A stretch of 33,013 bases of DNA from a virus. The first letter of the stretch is position 1; each line of letters begins with the position of its first letter. Below the pieces are notes generated by a model. That model saw nothing but the letters and a program-made list of their open reading frames with translations. It was not told the DNA's origin and made no database searches. The translations under genes were made by a program, and so were the position numbers. Positions 1 to 8,813 of the stretch are shown piece after piece. The stretch covers positions 1 to 33,013 of IMG/VR virus record IMGVR_UViG_3300009149_000154; one strand, given 5' to 3'.

Positions 1-696
1 CATACAAAGAGTTATCAAGTTCCAAGGATTGTTGTTCTTTTTGTCATAGTCTATATGATGAACATCAGGAAGTCTTCCATTATTACTTCCATTTCCTCCA
101 CAGAGTTGACAAGTGTAAAAGTCTCTGGAATGGATCTTCATTTTCAGAACAGCATCGAACTCAATACCATATTCTTCAAAGGAAAGACCTCCTTTCCATG
201 CTGGATTGAGTTCTCCAACAAACCGTCCTTTTAGAGTTTCAGATATTCGCTTTCGCCGTTCTATTGGACATGGAATACCTTTATTGGGAGACACCTGCCC
301 TTTGTGACCTTCAGAGTTTTTCCTTCTATGCTCATCTGATTGCTTCTTGCCCACCAATCCTGCTGATATACGTTGGCAGGTTTCAGCTGATCTATGTCGG
401 CCCTTTTGAAAAGCAGAAACAAGCATTTTGCCATGTTCGGAGAGATGTTTACCTATATGAGAATCAGACATCTGTTTCAGAGTCTCTTCAGAAAAACAAC
501 CATGTATCCCCTTATTCCAAGGCACATTACCCATCAGGCTAGTACTAATCTTAGTTCTGGTCTCAAGAGAACAATGTTGGCCTTTGTTCCAGGGAATCTT
601 ACCAAACATGGGATTGTTCTCCCCACTGACATCTGCATGGTTCTTAGACACCTTCCTCTTAGTCTCTTCTGAGAGATGTTTGCCTTTTGTAGGCAT
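1..696 (-). CDS. HNH homing endonuclease with NUMOD3 repeats (partial, runs off window)
   Basis: The frame is open from ATG at 696 to the window edge (232 codons seen, no stop). The first 150 residues carry several copies of the NUMOD3 DNA-binding motif of intron-type endonucleases: PWNKG, then an SxET or SxE helix start, then KxS, as in IPWNKG, VPWNKG and SPNKG. A linker GELNPAWKGG leads into an HNH nuclease domain with a CQLCGG zinc knuckle, VHHIDYDKKNNN and NLITLC; the final His/Asn part lies beyond the edge. AAGGA lies about nine bases before the start. It begins 13 bases after the baseplate spike gene, so it looks free-standing, although an intron location cannot be excluded without the left flank. 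Such enzymes cut intron- or gene-less alleles and spread by recombination. Identity as an HNH/NUMOD3 protein is confident; its target is unknown. Confidence 0.88.
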   Translation of the reverse strand, partial: MPTKGKHLSEETKRKVSKNHADVSGENNPMFGKIPWNKGQHCSLETRTKISTSLMGNVPWNKGIHGCFSEETLKQMSDSHIGKHLSEHGKMLVSAFQKGRHRSAETCQRISAGLVGKKQSDEHRRKNSEGHKGQVSPNKGIPCPIERRKRISETLKGRFVGELNPAWKGGLSFEEYGIEFDAVLKMKIHSRDFYTCQLCGGNGSNNGRLPDVHHIDYDKKNNNPWNLITLCM

Positions 697-708
697 TTAT
701 TTCATTCC

Positions 709-1749
709 TTAATTATGGTCAATCCTTGGAGCCTGATCCCGTATTGAAACACCAACTACTCGTGTATCACTCACACCAATTTGTTCTATCCGACTTACTC
801 CGATTATAGCAAGTTCATTTATCCCAATGGAAATGTCTTTATTCATCTTGATCTCTTCAGTCTTTGAGGCCATAACAATTTGTTGTATTCCTGGAAGAAC
901 CGTCAACTTTGGACCTGCACCTCCTGCAAGTACAACTTCTTTCACACTGCCCTCAATTGTTTGAAGCTTATCTCCTGCTACCTCAACGCTTAGGCTTCCT
1001 CCAACCTTTGTTGTCCGATTGCCATCAACCACAAGATTCATGTTGCCTTTTACATGGGTATCATGATCCCCTACAACAACAGTATAGAGGTTGCCCATGA
1101 TTCTCATGGTAGTGTTGCCGTCCTTGTCTATTTCAATATATGTTCCTTTAGGATGATAAACATGGATACGTTCCTCGCCAGGTGTATCATCAAACTCAAC
1201 TATCATACCTCGTGTGGTCTTCATAACCCTGTTGTTGGGATACTCTGCTTTATATGGAGAGGACGGCTCTTGGATAGTCAAAGCCGATGGAATAGGTGCT
1301 GTCTGGGCTGTGTCATCCCCTTTAGGAGACTTTGTTGATGCATCTTCTTTACCTGCATCCCCTCCTTGTGCAAGTTTAGGAACTTCATTTCCAATTACTT
1401 TTACATACTTTGATGTCTTTGTGGGTTTTGCCCAAACTGTCCCAACCCAAATGGGGAAATTGATATTTCCTTGCTCAAATTCTACCCAGACTTGAGAGCC
1501 AATATCTGGAACCCAAAAGGTTCCCAAGTCTGGATTTCCCCCTGCTGGTAAAGATGGCCATATCCAATCTGTTATGTTAGTTGGACAAAGTTCTTGATTT
1601 CCAAGGACTGCATTAACCTCAACCTTAATTCTGCCCAATTTAGCTGGATCAAGATTGTCAACCACGAGTCCCCTGTATTTTCCATAGTATTTATCCTCAT
1701 AGCGATTCCTAAAATCTGGAGAGACAAGGTCTTCATATCCAACTACCAT
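709..1749 (-). CDS. Baseplate spike protein, gpV/gp5-like with OB-fold and beta-helix tail
   Basis: This 346-aa protein probably forms the trimeric membrane-piercing spike at the tail tip. Residues about 20-115 look like the gp5/gpV OB-fold: YRGLVVDNLDPAKLGRIKVEV, then WIWPSLPAGG, then DIGSQVWVEFEQGN and PIWVGTVW. A low-complexity linker rich in K, D and A follows (about 125-165). The rest is a regular beta-rich repeat (TTMRIMGN, THVKGNMN, TTKVGGSLS, LQTIEGSV) expected of a triple-stranded beta-helix, as in VgrG and gp5. It lies directly after the gpD-like hub gene, the usual hub-spike pairing. The start at 1749 is four bases past the hub stop. No lysozyme domain is present. Confidence 0.85.
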   Translation of the reverse strand: MVVGYEDLVSPDFRNRYEDKYYGKYRGLVVDNLDPAKLGRIKVEVNAVLGNQELCPTNITDWIWPSLPAGGNPDLGTFWVPDIGSQVWVEFEQGNINFPIWVGTVWAKPTKTSKYVKVIGNEVPKLAQGGDAGKEDASTKSPKGDDTAQTAPIPSALTIQEPSSPYKAEYPNNRVMKTTRGMIVEFDDTPGEERIHVYHPKGTYIEIDKDGNTTMRIMGNLYTVVVGDHDTHVKGNMNLVVDGNRTTKVGGSLSVEVAGDKLQTIEGSVKEVVLAGGAGPKLTVLPGIQQIVMASKTEEIKMNKDISIGINELAIIGVSRIEQIGVSDTRVVGVSIRDQAPRIDHN

Positions 1750-1753
1750 CTTA

Positions 1754-2995
1754 TTATGGTCCTACTCCACTTCCTAACCATTCTGTATCCCGTGGTTTCA
1801 GAGGGTCAGTTGGTCCCTTCCCAGAGTCCTTTTCCCTACTCTGTCGAGGTTTTGTTTGGATCTCTTGTCCTGTTCCCTGCCTTATCAACCCTAGCTTACA
1901 TAGATAGCCTCTTCCGTCTATCGTATGTGTGGCACTTCGAATATACCAATTTCCCCTAAACTTATCTCCAAGGGCATCTCCATCTATTGTGATCATCGCG
2001 TCTGAAATCAGATATGGAATACCAATACAATCTACATTAGCCCTAACATACTTTGATTCTGTCTCAGCCCGCTTGGCATCAGCTAGAAATTTGCTCTGAT
2101 ACTCATTGTCATCTGGAGAAGCATGGGCAGCTCCAGTTATCTCTCTAGGGTTTTTTGGATTTTTAACCCAGTCCTCAAAGGTGCCTTTCATATCTACATA
2201 GTGCGTTCCAATTGTATCAGTTGGAGATTCTCCATCTGATGCTTTCACATTGGTAGGATGCTTCTCCATCTTATTAAACCCAGGGGCCTCTGTCTCAACA
2301 TCCTCTCTGTCTGCTGTTTCTGATATAGAGTGGAATCTCTTGAGTTCCCCTCGGAGATCAGTAAAATACCGAAGAGTCATAATTGGGTGCCGTGCAAGAT
2401 TGGGCTTGTGGAGATGAAGCTCCTTGTCTCGTACAAAGAACAGACAACCATTTTGCTTGGCCAATTGAAGCAAATATCTTGCATCAGATATATTGCCTTG
2501 GTTCAATTGCTTGAAGATTTCAGGCAAAATCTCAACTTTGGCAACCAGATTATACTCATTTGCTATAAGCCCAGCTACAGTTGACACAGTTGCCTGTGGC
2601 CATGTCCTGCGTCTATGGTATACTAATAAAGCAGACAGGTCTTTGCAAGTAACTGTCATCTCTGGATCTTTTCCTGCAAAGTCATAATCTATACTGCCTA
2701 TTATGAACCTTCGTTCAGGAGACACAATCTCTCCTACATACCCCCAGACAACTTTAATTATATTTCCTTCTTGGAACCAATCAATATCAGTAAATTCGCC
2801 GTTTTGGTTAGTGATTACAAGTTTTAGTTGAGATTGCTTAGATTCTCCAGATGAATCTTCATAACTGAAAGATTTTATCTTTTCTGTAATCTCCTGTGGA
2901 AGAGGATCTCCTTTGATTTTAAGTGGAAATGGGAGAGGTCCTTTGTGAATCACAATCTCATAAAAGGGAGTAAAAAGTTCATATTTTGTAGTCAT
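1754..2995 (-). CDS. Baseplate hub protein, phage late control gene D (gpD/gp27/XkdQ) family
   Basis: This 413-aa protein is the likely tail hub that joins tube to spike. Features of the family are the N-terminal IKSFSYEDSSGESKQSQLKL, an early beta-barrel (NIIKVVWGYVGE, RRFIIGSIDYDF, MTVTCKDLSALL), then TVAGLIANEYNL and a QLAKQNGCLFFVRDKELHL stretch typical of the gpD core. The second tube-like domain follows (IPYLISDAMITIDGDALGDKFRGNW). The C-terminal 40 residues are charged and Pro/Lys-rich. The start at 2995 lies four bases after the stop of the short frame in the repeat element upstream, so translation may be coupled. No strong Shine-Dalgarno is visible before this ATG, which supports coupling. 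Confidence 0.85.
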   Translation of the reverse strand: MTTKYELFTPFYEIVIHKGPLPFPLKIKGDPLPQEITEKIKSFSYEDSSGESKQSQLKLVITNQNGEFTDIDWFQEGNIIKVVWGYVGEIVSPERRFIIGSIDYDFAGKDPEMTVTCKDLSALLVYHRRRTWPQATVSTVAGLIANEYNLVAKVEILPEIFKQLNQGNISDARYLLQLAKQNGCLFFVRDKELHLHKPNLARHPIMTLRYFTDLRGELKRFHSISETADREDVETEAPGFNKMEKHPTNVKASDGESPTDTIGTHYVDMKGTFEDWVKNPKNPREITGAAHASPDDNEYQSKFLADAKRAETESKYVRANVDCIGIPYLISDAMITIDGDALGDKFRGNWYIRSATHTIDGRGYLCKLGLIRQGTGQEIQTKPRQSREKDSGKGPTDPLKPRDTEWLGSGVGP

Positions 2996-2998
2996 TGG

Positions 2999-3136
2999 CT
3001 AAAAACTCTCTAGGATCAACAGAGAGATGTTCTCTCTATTATGAAGGGAAACTAAACAACTACCTACTAGAGGATTGAAACTTGTCCATAAGATATCAGG
3101 AGAAAAGGTCATTAGAGCATTAGGCTTAGCTATCAT
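2999..3136 (-). CDS. Small ORF containing repeat element copy 1 (45 aa, uncertain gene)
   Basis: The frame starts at ATG 3136, directly after the TAA of the LysM-type gene, with a strong GGAGGGGAG Shine-Dalgarno upstream. It ends three bases before the hub start. An internal ATG lies at 3112. Most of the peptide comes from the repeat element, including FNPLVGSCLVSLHNREN. Context (ribosome site, tight spacing) favours translation, perhaps only to couple hub expression. Against a protein function, eight of the ten base differences between copies 1 and 2 change an amino acid. The product is not recognised. Confidence 0.4.
   Translation of the reverse strand: MIAKPNALMTFSPDILWTSFNPLVGSCLVSLHNRENISLLILESF
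3002..3113 (-). repeat. Repeat element copy 1 (112 bp)
   Basis: It matches copy 2 (20864-20975) without gaps over 112 bp, with 10 mismatches by hand count. Its part 3011-3080 aligns without gaps to copy 3 (29771-29840). The 35-bp core 3046-3080 is identical to copy 3. On the minus strand, 3021-3037 forms a perfect 7-bp hairpin, AGAGAGA-ACA-TCTCTCT. The element lies in the leader of the hub gene. Confidence 0.9.
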
Positions 3137-3448
3137 TTACTCCCCTCCTCCTAGAATGCGACTAAGCCGTCCAAAAGAAGGAATACGTAAAACTTTGAGA
3201 GCCTCCACAGGTTCTATCTGATTGATAGCATAAAGATTGTTCCATAGAGCTATTACCCACAAGAGCCGCACATCCCCATAGTACTTATAGGCTAATACAT
3301 CTAACCGATCTCCCAATTCAGTAACAATAATCTGGTCATCACTCTTCTGACTTGTGTCTGGATAATTGATATTTTGGAAGACTATGATACCAGATTCATC
3401 CAAAGTAGTAGGAGTATCAAAAAATCTTGTCCTAGACACATCAGCCAT
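3137..3448 (-). CDS. LysM/gpX-like tail protein
   Basis: This 103-aa protein resembles the small LysM-type tail proteins (P2 gpX, C-terminus of XkdP) found beside the hub gene. The core is GDRLDVLAYKYYGDVRLLWVIALWNNL, followed by EPVEALKVLRIPS, matching the LysM pattern of DTLxxIAxxxYG, LWxxIAxAN and xxLxPGxxLxIP. It is thought to bind or chaperone hub assembly. It starts at 3448 after a GAGGG motif and two bases past the upstream stop. It pairs with the CIS-tube protein upstream; in many phages the two are one fused protein. Confidence 0.78.
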   Translation of the reverse strand: MADVSRTRFFDTPTTLDESGIIVFQNINYPDTSQKSDDQIIVTELGDRLDVLAYKYYGDVRLLWVIALWNNLYAINQIEPVEALKVLRIPSFGRLSRILGGGE

Positions 3449-3450
3449 AT

Positions 3451-3951
3451 CTATGACCCTCTCACAGTCTTGTAATCCACTGACTCTGATCTATATTCTT
3501 CTAGTATGATTCTCACATCTGCTCTCAAGGGTTGCAAGGTTTTAGGGTCAAAGAGGTCTTTGGACAGAACCTCAACAGATTTGACCAAACATTCAACAGA
3601 CAAATAGTCCCCGTATTGAAACCGGATCCTGTGGGGGGCATGCTTCCTGGTAGTCTCTGAGTGTTCTGGATAGAGCAAACTTTGGAACCACAGAATCTTT
3701 TCATGAACTTCCTCCCGTCTATCATATTCCCCATACCAGAGGTTGATCAGGAGGGAGATAGTCCGTTTGCCTCCTGATACATATTGATACCTAGGATGAG
3801 ACATGCCTGGGATTGTAATCTCTGCATAGTTTGTGGATTTGGTATCTGAAATTTGCTCTGGGTTAATAGTAAATATGAGATTCTTGTTGTTAACTACATC
3901 AACAATCATCCCTCTGAGGGGAGCTGGAACTTCATTTGACAATCCAGCCAT
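3451..3951 (-). CDS. Contractile-injection-system tube-initiator/hub-adaptor protein (CIS_tube-like)
   Basis: This 166-aa protein has the hallmarks of the CIS_tube/XkdP N-terminal family: an early LIFTINPEQISDTKSTNY segment, an IPGMSHPRYQYVSGGKRTI segment and a LLINLWYGE strand. A later RIRFQYGDYLSVECLVKSVEV strand pair and a C-terminal ADVRIILEEYR complete the tube-like fold. Proteins of this family (Afp7 type) sit between hub and tube and are usually fused or adjacent to LysM, as here. It follows the tape measure gene by nine bases. Assignment rests on pattern recognition and on position. Confidence 0.72.
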   Translation of the reverse strand: MAGLSNEVPAPLRGMIVDVVNNKNLIFTINPEQISDTKSTNYAEITIPGMSHPRYQYVSGGKRTISLLINLWYGEYDRREEVHEKILWFQSLLYPEHSETTRKHAPHRIRFQYGDYLSVECLVKSVEVLSKDLFDPKTLQPLRADVRIILEEYRSESVDYKTVRGS

Positions 3952-3960
3952 TATATTTTC

Positions 3961-6900
3961 CTACCAATTGTTATGAGATCTATCCCTATCTTTGACCAGC
4001 TCTTCCACAATTGTTGCTGCTATCTCCCTTCTATCAAGATATACCTTAATATTGTTAATTACTGGAGCAGACTCTTGAGGAGGAACATGAACATGAATCT
4101 CTGGAGCTGCTTGAACTGTTGGTCTCTCAAGTAGTCCTCTCCAATCAATCCCCATCTCCTTGCCTGGTCCTCCGGTAGGCATTTCTTCTAGGTAGTCTTG
4201 CTCCAGAGACTCTTCAATTCCTGGAGAGGTCTCCCATTCCGGAAGGCCCATCATCCCAAATAGCTCCTCATCCCAATCCAGAGGACTCTCTATTGTCCTC
4301 CCAGGTCTAGGAGGCTTGGGAGGACCAAGAAGATTCTGGAGTCTGAAAAGGAGTATTGCCTCTGGTTTGTTGAAAACTTCTGGTATGGGAACCACTTCTG
4401 GCTTAATCTCAGTAAGACGTATAAGTTCAGAGACTCCTTGGAGGATCCCCCCTATCAAAACCTGATACCCTGATGGAACAAGGACATTATAGACAGCTTT
4501 TGCCAAAGCCTCTCGTGCTTCTTCTGGTAGGAAAGGCTCTAGAGGTTTTAATGGTTTTACATCCTTCTCCCTACGTGTCCAAGATAAAATCAATTTAGGA
4601 GGAAATTGAGGGGCCATAGGTTTGTATAATTTATCTCCCAAAGTATCCAGATATGCTTGGAGATCCCCTATCACAGCACCAACCCATTCCTTTTTCTCAG
4701 GGTGAATAGTTTGATACTTGTCTAGAATATCCAGCATCTTCATATAAGCCTCTGCTGGAGTCTCTGGAGTTGGGATAATGCCTTCTGGAACTACTGTTTC
4801 CCCCTCATGTCCTACAAGCATTCCTGTCTTTACAATTTCGGCTCCCTTTTGAGCCCTTGGTATTATTGCTGCAGAGGGCAATGGGGCAATCTCGGCTGGG
4901 GAAACAACCCCAGTAAGTCCAACTGCTGTAGGAACAGGTGCCTTTCCTCCCCAGAGCCAAGAGATTTTATCCCATAACCAATAGAACTTATTAGCAACCC
5001 ATTCAATAGGATCTTTTACAAGATTTTTCACTGTGCTCATTAGTTTTGTAAAGAGATTTGATATGTAGTCATAAGCATCTTTGAAGGGACTGGTCAACAA
5101 ATCCCATATAGATGACACAGAGTCTGAAATCACAGTTGGGAACCAGTCCCAGAGCTTTTCTGCCCCAAACTTGATAAGTTCCCAAGCTTTGTTGGCAAAA
5201 ATGGCTACAATCTCAAATGGTACCATAAGTATCTTCGCAAACTGTTCACTATTTGCATCCGACCCATTTACAAGCCAATCCCAACCTGCTTTGATCAGTT
5301 CCCATGTCCATTTAGCAACTGCATAAACTGCTCGGAAAGGTAGTGCAAGAGTGTTCCAAAGGAGATTACCAACAGGTTTCAAGGCATTCCAAAGCCAAAT
5401 AGCCCCGGCTTTGATCTTGTCCCAAGCCCATGATGCAGCCTCTACAAGCCCTGTCCATACATCACCAAAGAAATGAAAAGAGAAAATAGCCTTCAGACCT
5501 CCCCACACATCTGATGCTCTGTCAGCAATCCAACCAAAGAAGGCTCCGAACCATTTCTTTGCAAACTCCCAGTGTCTGATGAGAAGCAGAGGTATTGCTA
5601 AAAATGGTAGAAACACAGATAGGAGAACCACTGACACAGTTGACAAACTCTTTACAAAATTAACTATCTTGTCCTTGATCCCCATAAGTCCATCAATCAT
5701 CCAGTTCCATGCATCCTTGAAGGCCATTTTAACCATATCCCAGTGCTTGACCAGCATATAGATCTCCACCCCAAGACCAACAATTGCAAGAGCAACAAGA
5801 CCAATCCACCCAAGAGTAGCAAGGGATACTCCTCCTACAACAGATGAAAGGGTTCCCATTGCACCAGATACCCCTCCTATGGCAAACTTGGTCAAGCCAA
5901 TAGTAATTAGGACTGTTTTTACAAGTGCACTCACCATTAACATAGACCCGAATAATGCTACATAGACTCCTAAATACTTGCCTAATCGTCGAAACTTCTC
6001 TACATCGATTTCTTGAGTTTTTGCAGACACAAGACCAAGCTTAACTGCTAACCATTCAACTTTGTCAACAACCCACCCTACAGTTCTGTCCATCTGCCCA
6101 AAAACTTGGAAAACAAGCTCAAAGAAGCCTTTGAAACCTTCACCCACACCATATAAAAACATACCAACTCGGTAAAGTCCTCGTGCAATTCCCCTTGTAG
6201 TTTCATAGAGTCCCATACCTTTTAATGTCTTTTTCAGATTCTTAAATCTCAAAGCTGCCTCCCCCTCAAACTCAGCCAAAGAAGCCCTTACATGGGTAAT
6301 AAGCATCAAGACCATCTCAATAACAGGAGATATCTTCTTTCCCCATTCATCTACAATTGTCCTGATTCCTCCAAAGTTCCTATCCCAAGCCAATTTGAGC
6401 AAATATATTGCCCCCACAAGTAAGAAAATTGGCCCCAAGAATTTTAGAAGAGTTCCTCCCACCAAGGCAGCTGCTCCATTTGCTGCAAATAGACTAACAA
6501 CAAGTCCTTTGAGTTTCCAACTCCAGAGAGCTGTAACAGTTATGGCTAAACCAACAACTGTTATAAGGCTTAGAACTCCATAGACTGTATAGCCTAAGAC
6601 CTTTTGGAGAACAGGAAATTTTGTTATAAGTATTACAAGTGCTTGACTAACAGCTTCGAGAGGTTTGAGAAATAATTCCAGTATAACAATACCTTCCTTA
6701 CCAATCGCAACTCTAAATACCTGCAAAATTGCTTGAAGACGTTTCTTAAGATAAGCAAATGTGCCAGCCATTATCAAGAATGCCCGATTCATAGATCCAG
6801 CAGAATGCTTCATAACATACAGATCTTCACTAAGTTTCTTAAGCATACCTACCAGGATAAATCCACCAACACCAGCCCTGATATTTGGAACAATTGACCG

Positions 6901-7842
6901 CATTAAGGACATAGTTACCTCTTCACCTTGCTCTGATAGCAATTTGAAGCCTTTAACTAAATCCCCAACCTGAAAAGCGGCAAATACTGCCCCGCCACCA
7001 AGTTCTTTTAGTTTCTTAGCTGCTGCTCCAGTAGGAGCTGCTACAGATAACAACAACTGTCTCAAAGCTGTTGTTGCTTCCTCAGTACTTAGACCTCCCT
7101 TAGTCAAAGCAGTAAAAGTCGCACCAAGTTGTTCCATAGAGACATTGGCAGCACGTGCTGGGGCCATAACTCGGCCAAAACAATAGGCAAGTTCTGACAT
7201 GGTAGTGATACCACGCTTGACAATTGCGAAGAGAATATCATAAATGTGCCCTAGATCCTGGACCTCCATCTTATATGCAAACATAGCATGCATACCAAGC
7301 CTTGCTGTATCAGCTACAGTAGTTACTCCTGCCACAGCAGCCTTTGAAGCCAATGCAAGAGCTCCTATGGCTTCTGTCTCCGGTACAGTAGCAGAAATAA
7401 TATCATAGGCTGCCTTTGTTGCTACACCACTCAACATCCCATACTTGGCTGTCAGAGCAAGAATCTCATTACCCATAGGTTCCATCTGTTCCCTGGTCTT
7501 GCCTAATAATGTTCCTATCTCAGCCATTTGCCTCTCAAAGTCTTGAGCAGCCTTGCTGGTCTTGAACAAAATTATAGCCAACAGACTTGCTGCAACTCCA
7601 GCAGCTATCAGACCCACTTTCAATTGGAACATACTAGCAGCAGCAACATTGACAGCAGTTGCGGTAGCAGCAGCTTGTTCTCCTACAGCAGCTGTTGCAC
7701 CTTGAACAGTAGCAGCTGCAACAGCAGTTGCTTCAGATTGCTCTTGGAGATGAACCATTGACCGAGTCACCCGGGTGGACATTTGAGAAAATTGATCTTT
7801 GAGTTGGAGTAGGATTCCAATTCCAAAAATGTTGCGAAACAT
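3961..7842 (-). CDS. Tail tape measure protein (TP901 core type), 1293 aa
   Basis: It sets tail length and is released into the host envelope on infection. The N-terminus (to about residue 100) is Ala/Thr/Val-rich with a membrane-like segment (GLIAAGVAASLLAIILF). Residues about 105-340 are the TP901 tape-measure core: FERQMAEIGTLLG, then MSELAYCFGRVMAPARAANVSMEQLGATFTAL in part, and LSTEEATTALRQLL. Several long hydrophobic segments follow (about 400-490 and 640-720). A tryptophan-rich stretch near 790-980 has repeated W-x-W-x-LIKAGWDWL-like units. The C-terminal 300 residues are Pro/Glu-rich. At about 150 aa of tail per 18-20 nm, this would suggest a tail well over 150 nm, as an inference. 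No peptidoglycan hydrolase domain was seen. Confidence 0.92.
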   Translation of the reverse strand: MFRNIFGIGILLQLKDQFSQMSTRVTRSMVHLQEQSEATAVAAATVQGATAAVGEQAAATATAVNVAAASMFQLKVGLIAAGVAASLLAIILFKTSKAAQDFERQMAEIGTLLGKTREQMEPMGNEILALTAKYGMLSGVATKAAYDIISATVPETEAIGALALASKAAVAGVTTVADTARLGMHAMFAYKMEVQDLGHIYDILFAIVKRGITTMSELAYCFGRVMAPARAANVSMEQLGATFTALTKGGLSTEEATTALRQLLLSVAAPTGAAAKKLKELGGGAVFAAFQVGDLVKGFKLLSEQGEEVTMSLMRSIVPNIRAGVGGFILVGMLKKLSEDLYVMKHSAGSMNRAFLIMAGTFAYLKKRLQAILQVFRVAIGKEGIVILELFLKPLEAVSQALVILITKFPVLQKVLGYTVYGVLSLITVVGLAITVTALWSWKLKGLVVSLFAANGAAALVGGTLLKFLGPIFLLVGAIYLLKLAWDRNFGGIRTIVDEWGKKISPVIEMVLMLITHVRASLAEFEGEAALRFKNLKKTLKGMGLYETTRGIARGLYRVGMFLYGVGEGFKGFFELVFQVFGQMDRTVGWVVDKVEWLAVKLGLVSAKTQEIDVEKFRRLGKYLGVYVALFGSMLMVSALVKTVLITIGLTKFAIGGVSGAMGTLSSVVGGVSLATLGWIGLVALAIVGLGVEIYMLVKHWDMVKMAFKDAWNWMIDGLMGIKDKIVNFVKSLSTVSVVLLSVFLPFLAIPLLLIRHWEFAKKWFGAFFGWIADRASDVWGGLKAIFSFHFFGDVWTGLVEAASWAWDKIKAGAIWLWNALKPVGNLLWNTLALPFRAVYAVAKWTWELIKAGWDWLVNGSDANSEQFAKILMVPFEIVAIFANKAWELIKFGAEKLWDWFPTVISDSVSSIWDLLTSPFKDAYDYISNLFTKLMSTVKNLVKDPIEWVANKFYWLWDKISWLWGGKAPVPTAVGLTGVVSPAEIAPLPSAAIIPRAQKGAEIVKTGMLVGHEGETVVPEGIIPTPETPAEAYMKMLDILDKYQTIHPEKKEWVGAVIGDLQAYLDTLGDKLYKPMAPQFPPKLILSWTRREKDVKPLKPLEPFLPEEAREALAKAVYNVLVPSGYQVLIGGILQGVSELIRLTEIKPEVVPIPEVFNKPEAILLFRLQNLLGPPKPPRPGRTIESPLDWDEELFGMMGLPEWETSPGIEESLEQDYLEEMPTGGPGKEMGIDWRGLLERPTVQAAPEIHVHVPPQESAPVINNIKVYLDRREIAATIVEELVKDRDRSHNNW

Positions 7843-7848
7843 TTTAGA

Positions 7849-8783
7849 TTACTTCCTCTTCTTCGCGGAGGCATTCATTTTCTTCAAATGCTCAATGAGC
7901 CGTTCGACAAACCATTTCCGTTCTAAAACTGGCAAATCCATAACTTCAGAGAAACCCCATTTGATCTCTGAGACTGAAAGGGCAAATACATCTTCTCGTA
8001 TACTATCTCTGTATCTTTGGAGATCTTCTACATTACCTCCCCGCCCATCTCCTTCACCAACTCCGGGAAGAAAAAACTTGGAAGTGCCTCTACTGGCAAT
8101 CTACCTGAAGAGGATCCACAGTCCGGGCAAGCAACTGCTTCCATAGCATCATCAGTAAGGAACCGTCCGCCGGTAAGTTTGGAAACTTCTTGACGAATAG
8201 CTTGGGTATCCTTAGTAGGCCAATTCCCGACCTCTTGGATGCTAGGATGGTATTCAGGACCAAACTCTTCTTTCTCTGAATCCCACTTCCGGACAGATAC
8301 AATCCATCTGAATAGAATCTTCAAAAGGTCTGGACGTTTGCGCCTAGGAAACAACATCCTTTCATCTTTGCCTGTCAAAAATTGAATTTTGACCTCGTGG
8401 CCTGACTCTGGAAGTGTCAAAGAGAATCCTGAAGGATCCTCATACTTGCGGGTCTCAAAATCTGTCTCCAAATCAAGGCACACTTGATAAGTCTCTCGGC
8501 AATTCCGATTGCTACAAATTACTCGAGTCTCAAAATCTTTGCCCAAAGATAGCACTCTGATAGCATGCATCAAGGCAATCCTGTCCCCACCCAAAAGTCC
8601 TTCCACATCCTTCTCCGTAGGCTTCTCTCCATCTAGTTCCTTAAGACAGGACAGTAGGAACTTAGATTGAAAAGTTCCATCTCGGATAAGGGATTCGCTG
8701 GTCAATATGGACTCTGAACGTCCAGTCATACCAACTATGGCTGCTGTCTTTCCACTCGGCAATTCTACTGTTTTCTCTTGCAT
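7849..8783 (-). CDS. Tail assembly chaperone, -1 frameshift product (311 aa predicted)
   Basis: The gene between tube and tape measure has a second open frame in -1 phase after its zero-frame stop. Slipping at T TTT TTC (8076-8070) joins residues 1-238 of the zero-frame protein to a 73-aa extension. The extension starts LPGVGEGDGRGG (a glycine linker), continues with a helical, charged domain (VEDLQRYRDSIRED, EIKWGFSEVMDL, ERKWFVERLIEHL) and ends at TAA 7851-7849, seven bases before the tape measure start. The extension has no start codon or ribosome site of its own at its beginning. This is the G/GT arrangement known from lambda and many other phages, where the long form binds the tape measure and the short form binds tube subunits. 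Confidence 0.82.
8028..8783 (-). CDS. Tail assembly chaperone, zero-frame product; zinc-binding gp26-like baseplate/tail protein
   Basis: The start chosen is ATG 8783, with GGAG ten bases upstream. A longer frame exists to 8852 but would read back into the terminator hairpin. The 251-aa protein contains GDRIALMHAIRVLSLGKDFE followed by a four-cysteine site, C90-x4-C95 and C219-x2-C222, a pattern I associate with the T4 gp26-like baseplate family of phage proteins. Its place between tube and tape measure, and the -1 frameshift, argue that it acts as the tail chaperone. Near the end, SFFFPELVKEMGGEVM covers the slippery site and the terminal segment of the short form. Confidence 0.75.
   Translation of the reverse strand: MQEKTVELPSGKTAAIVGMTGRSESILTSESLIRDGTFQSKFLLSCLKELDGEKPTEKDVEGLLGGDRIALMHAIRVLSLGKDFETRVICSNRNCRETYQVCLDLETDFETRKYEDPSGFSLTLPESGHEVKIQFLTGKDERMLFPRRKRPDLLKILFRWIVSVRKWDSEKEEFGPEYHPSIQEVGNWPTKDTQAIRQEVSKLTGGRFLTDDAMEAVACPDCGSSSGRLPVEALPSFFFPELVKEMGGEVM
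8070..8076 (-). promoter_or_regulatory. Slippery heptamer T TTT TTC for -1 programmed frameshift
   Basis: In the zero frame the codons read AGT TTT TTC, giving the X XXY YYZ heptamer T_TTT_TTC. The shift lets the ribosome enter the -1 frame that stays open to 7849. Downstream, TCCCG can pair imperfectly with CGGGGA about 20 bases later, a possible but weak stimulatory stem. Confidence 0.82.
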
Positions 8784-8813
8784 TTCTCTTGTCTCCTTTT
8801 CCATCTTCATGTT

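Noticed and set aside
264-672. Plus-strand open frames near the left edge
   Set aside because: They lie opposite the minus-strand HNH gene, which has clear domain motifs and a ribosome site. The plus-strand products show no recognisable pattern.
3046-3080. CRISPR array
   Set aside because: The 35-bp core ends like a CRISPR repeat, but each site has only one copy, with no repeat-spacer series and no cas genes. A solitary-repeat idea is kept only as a hypothesis.
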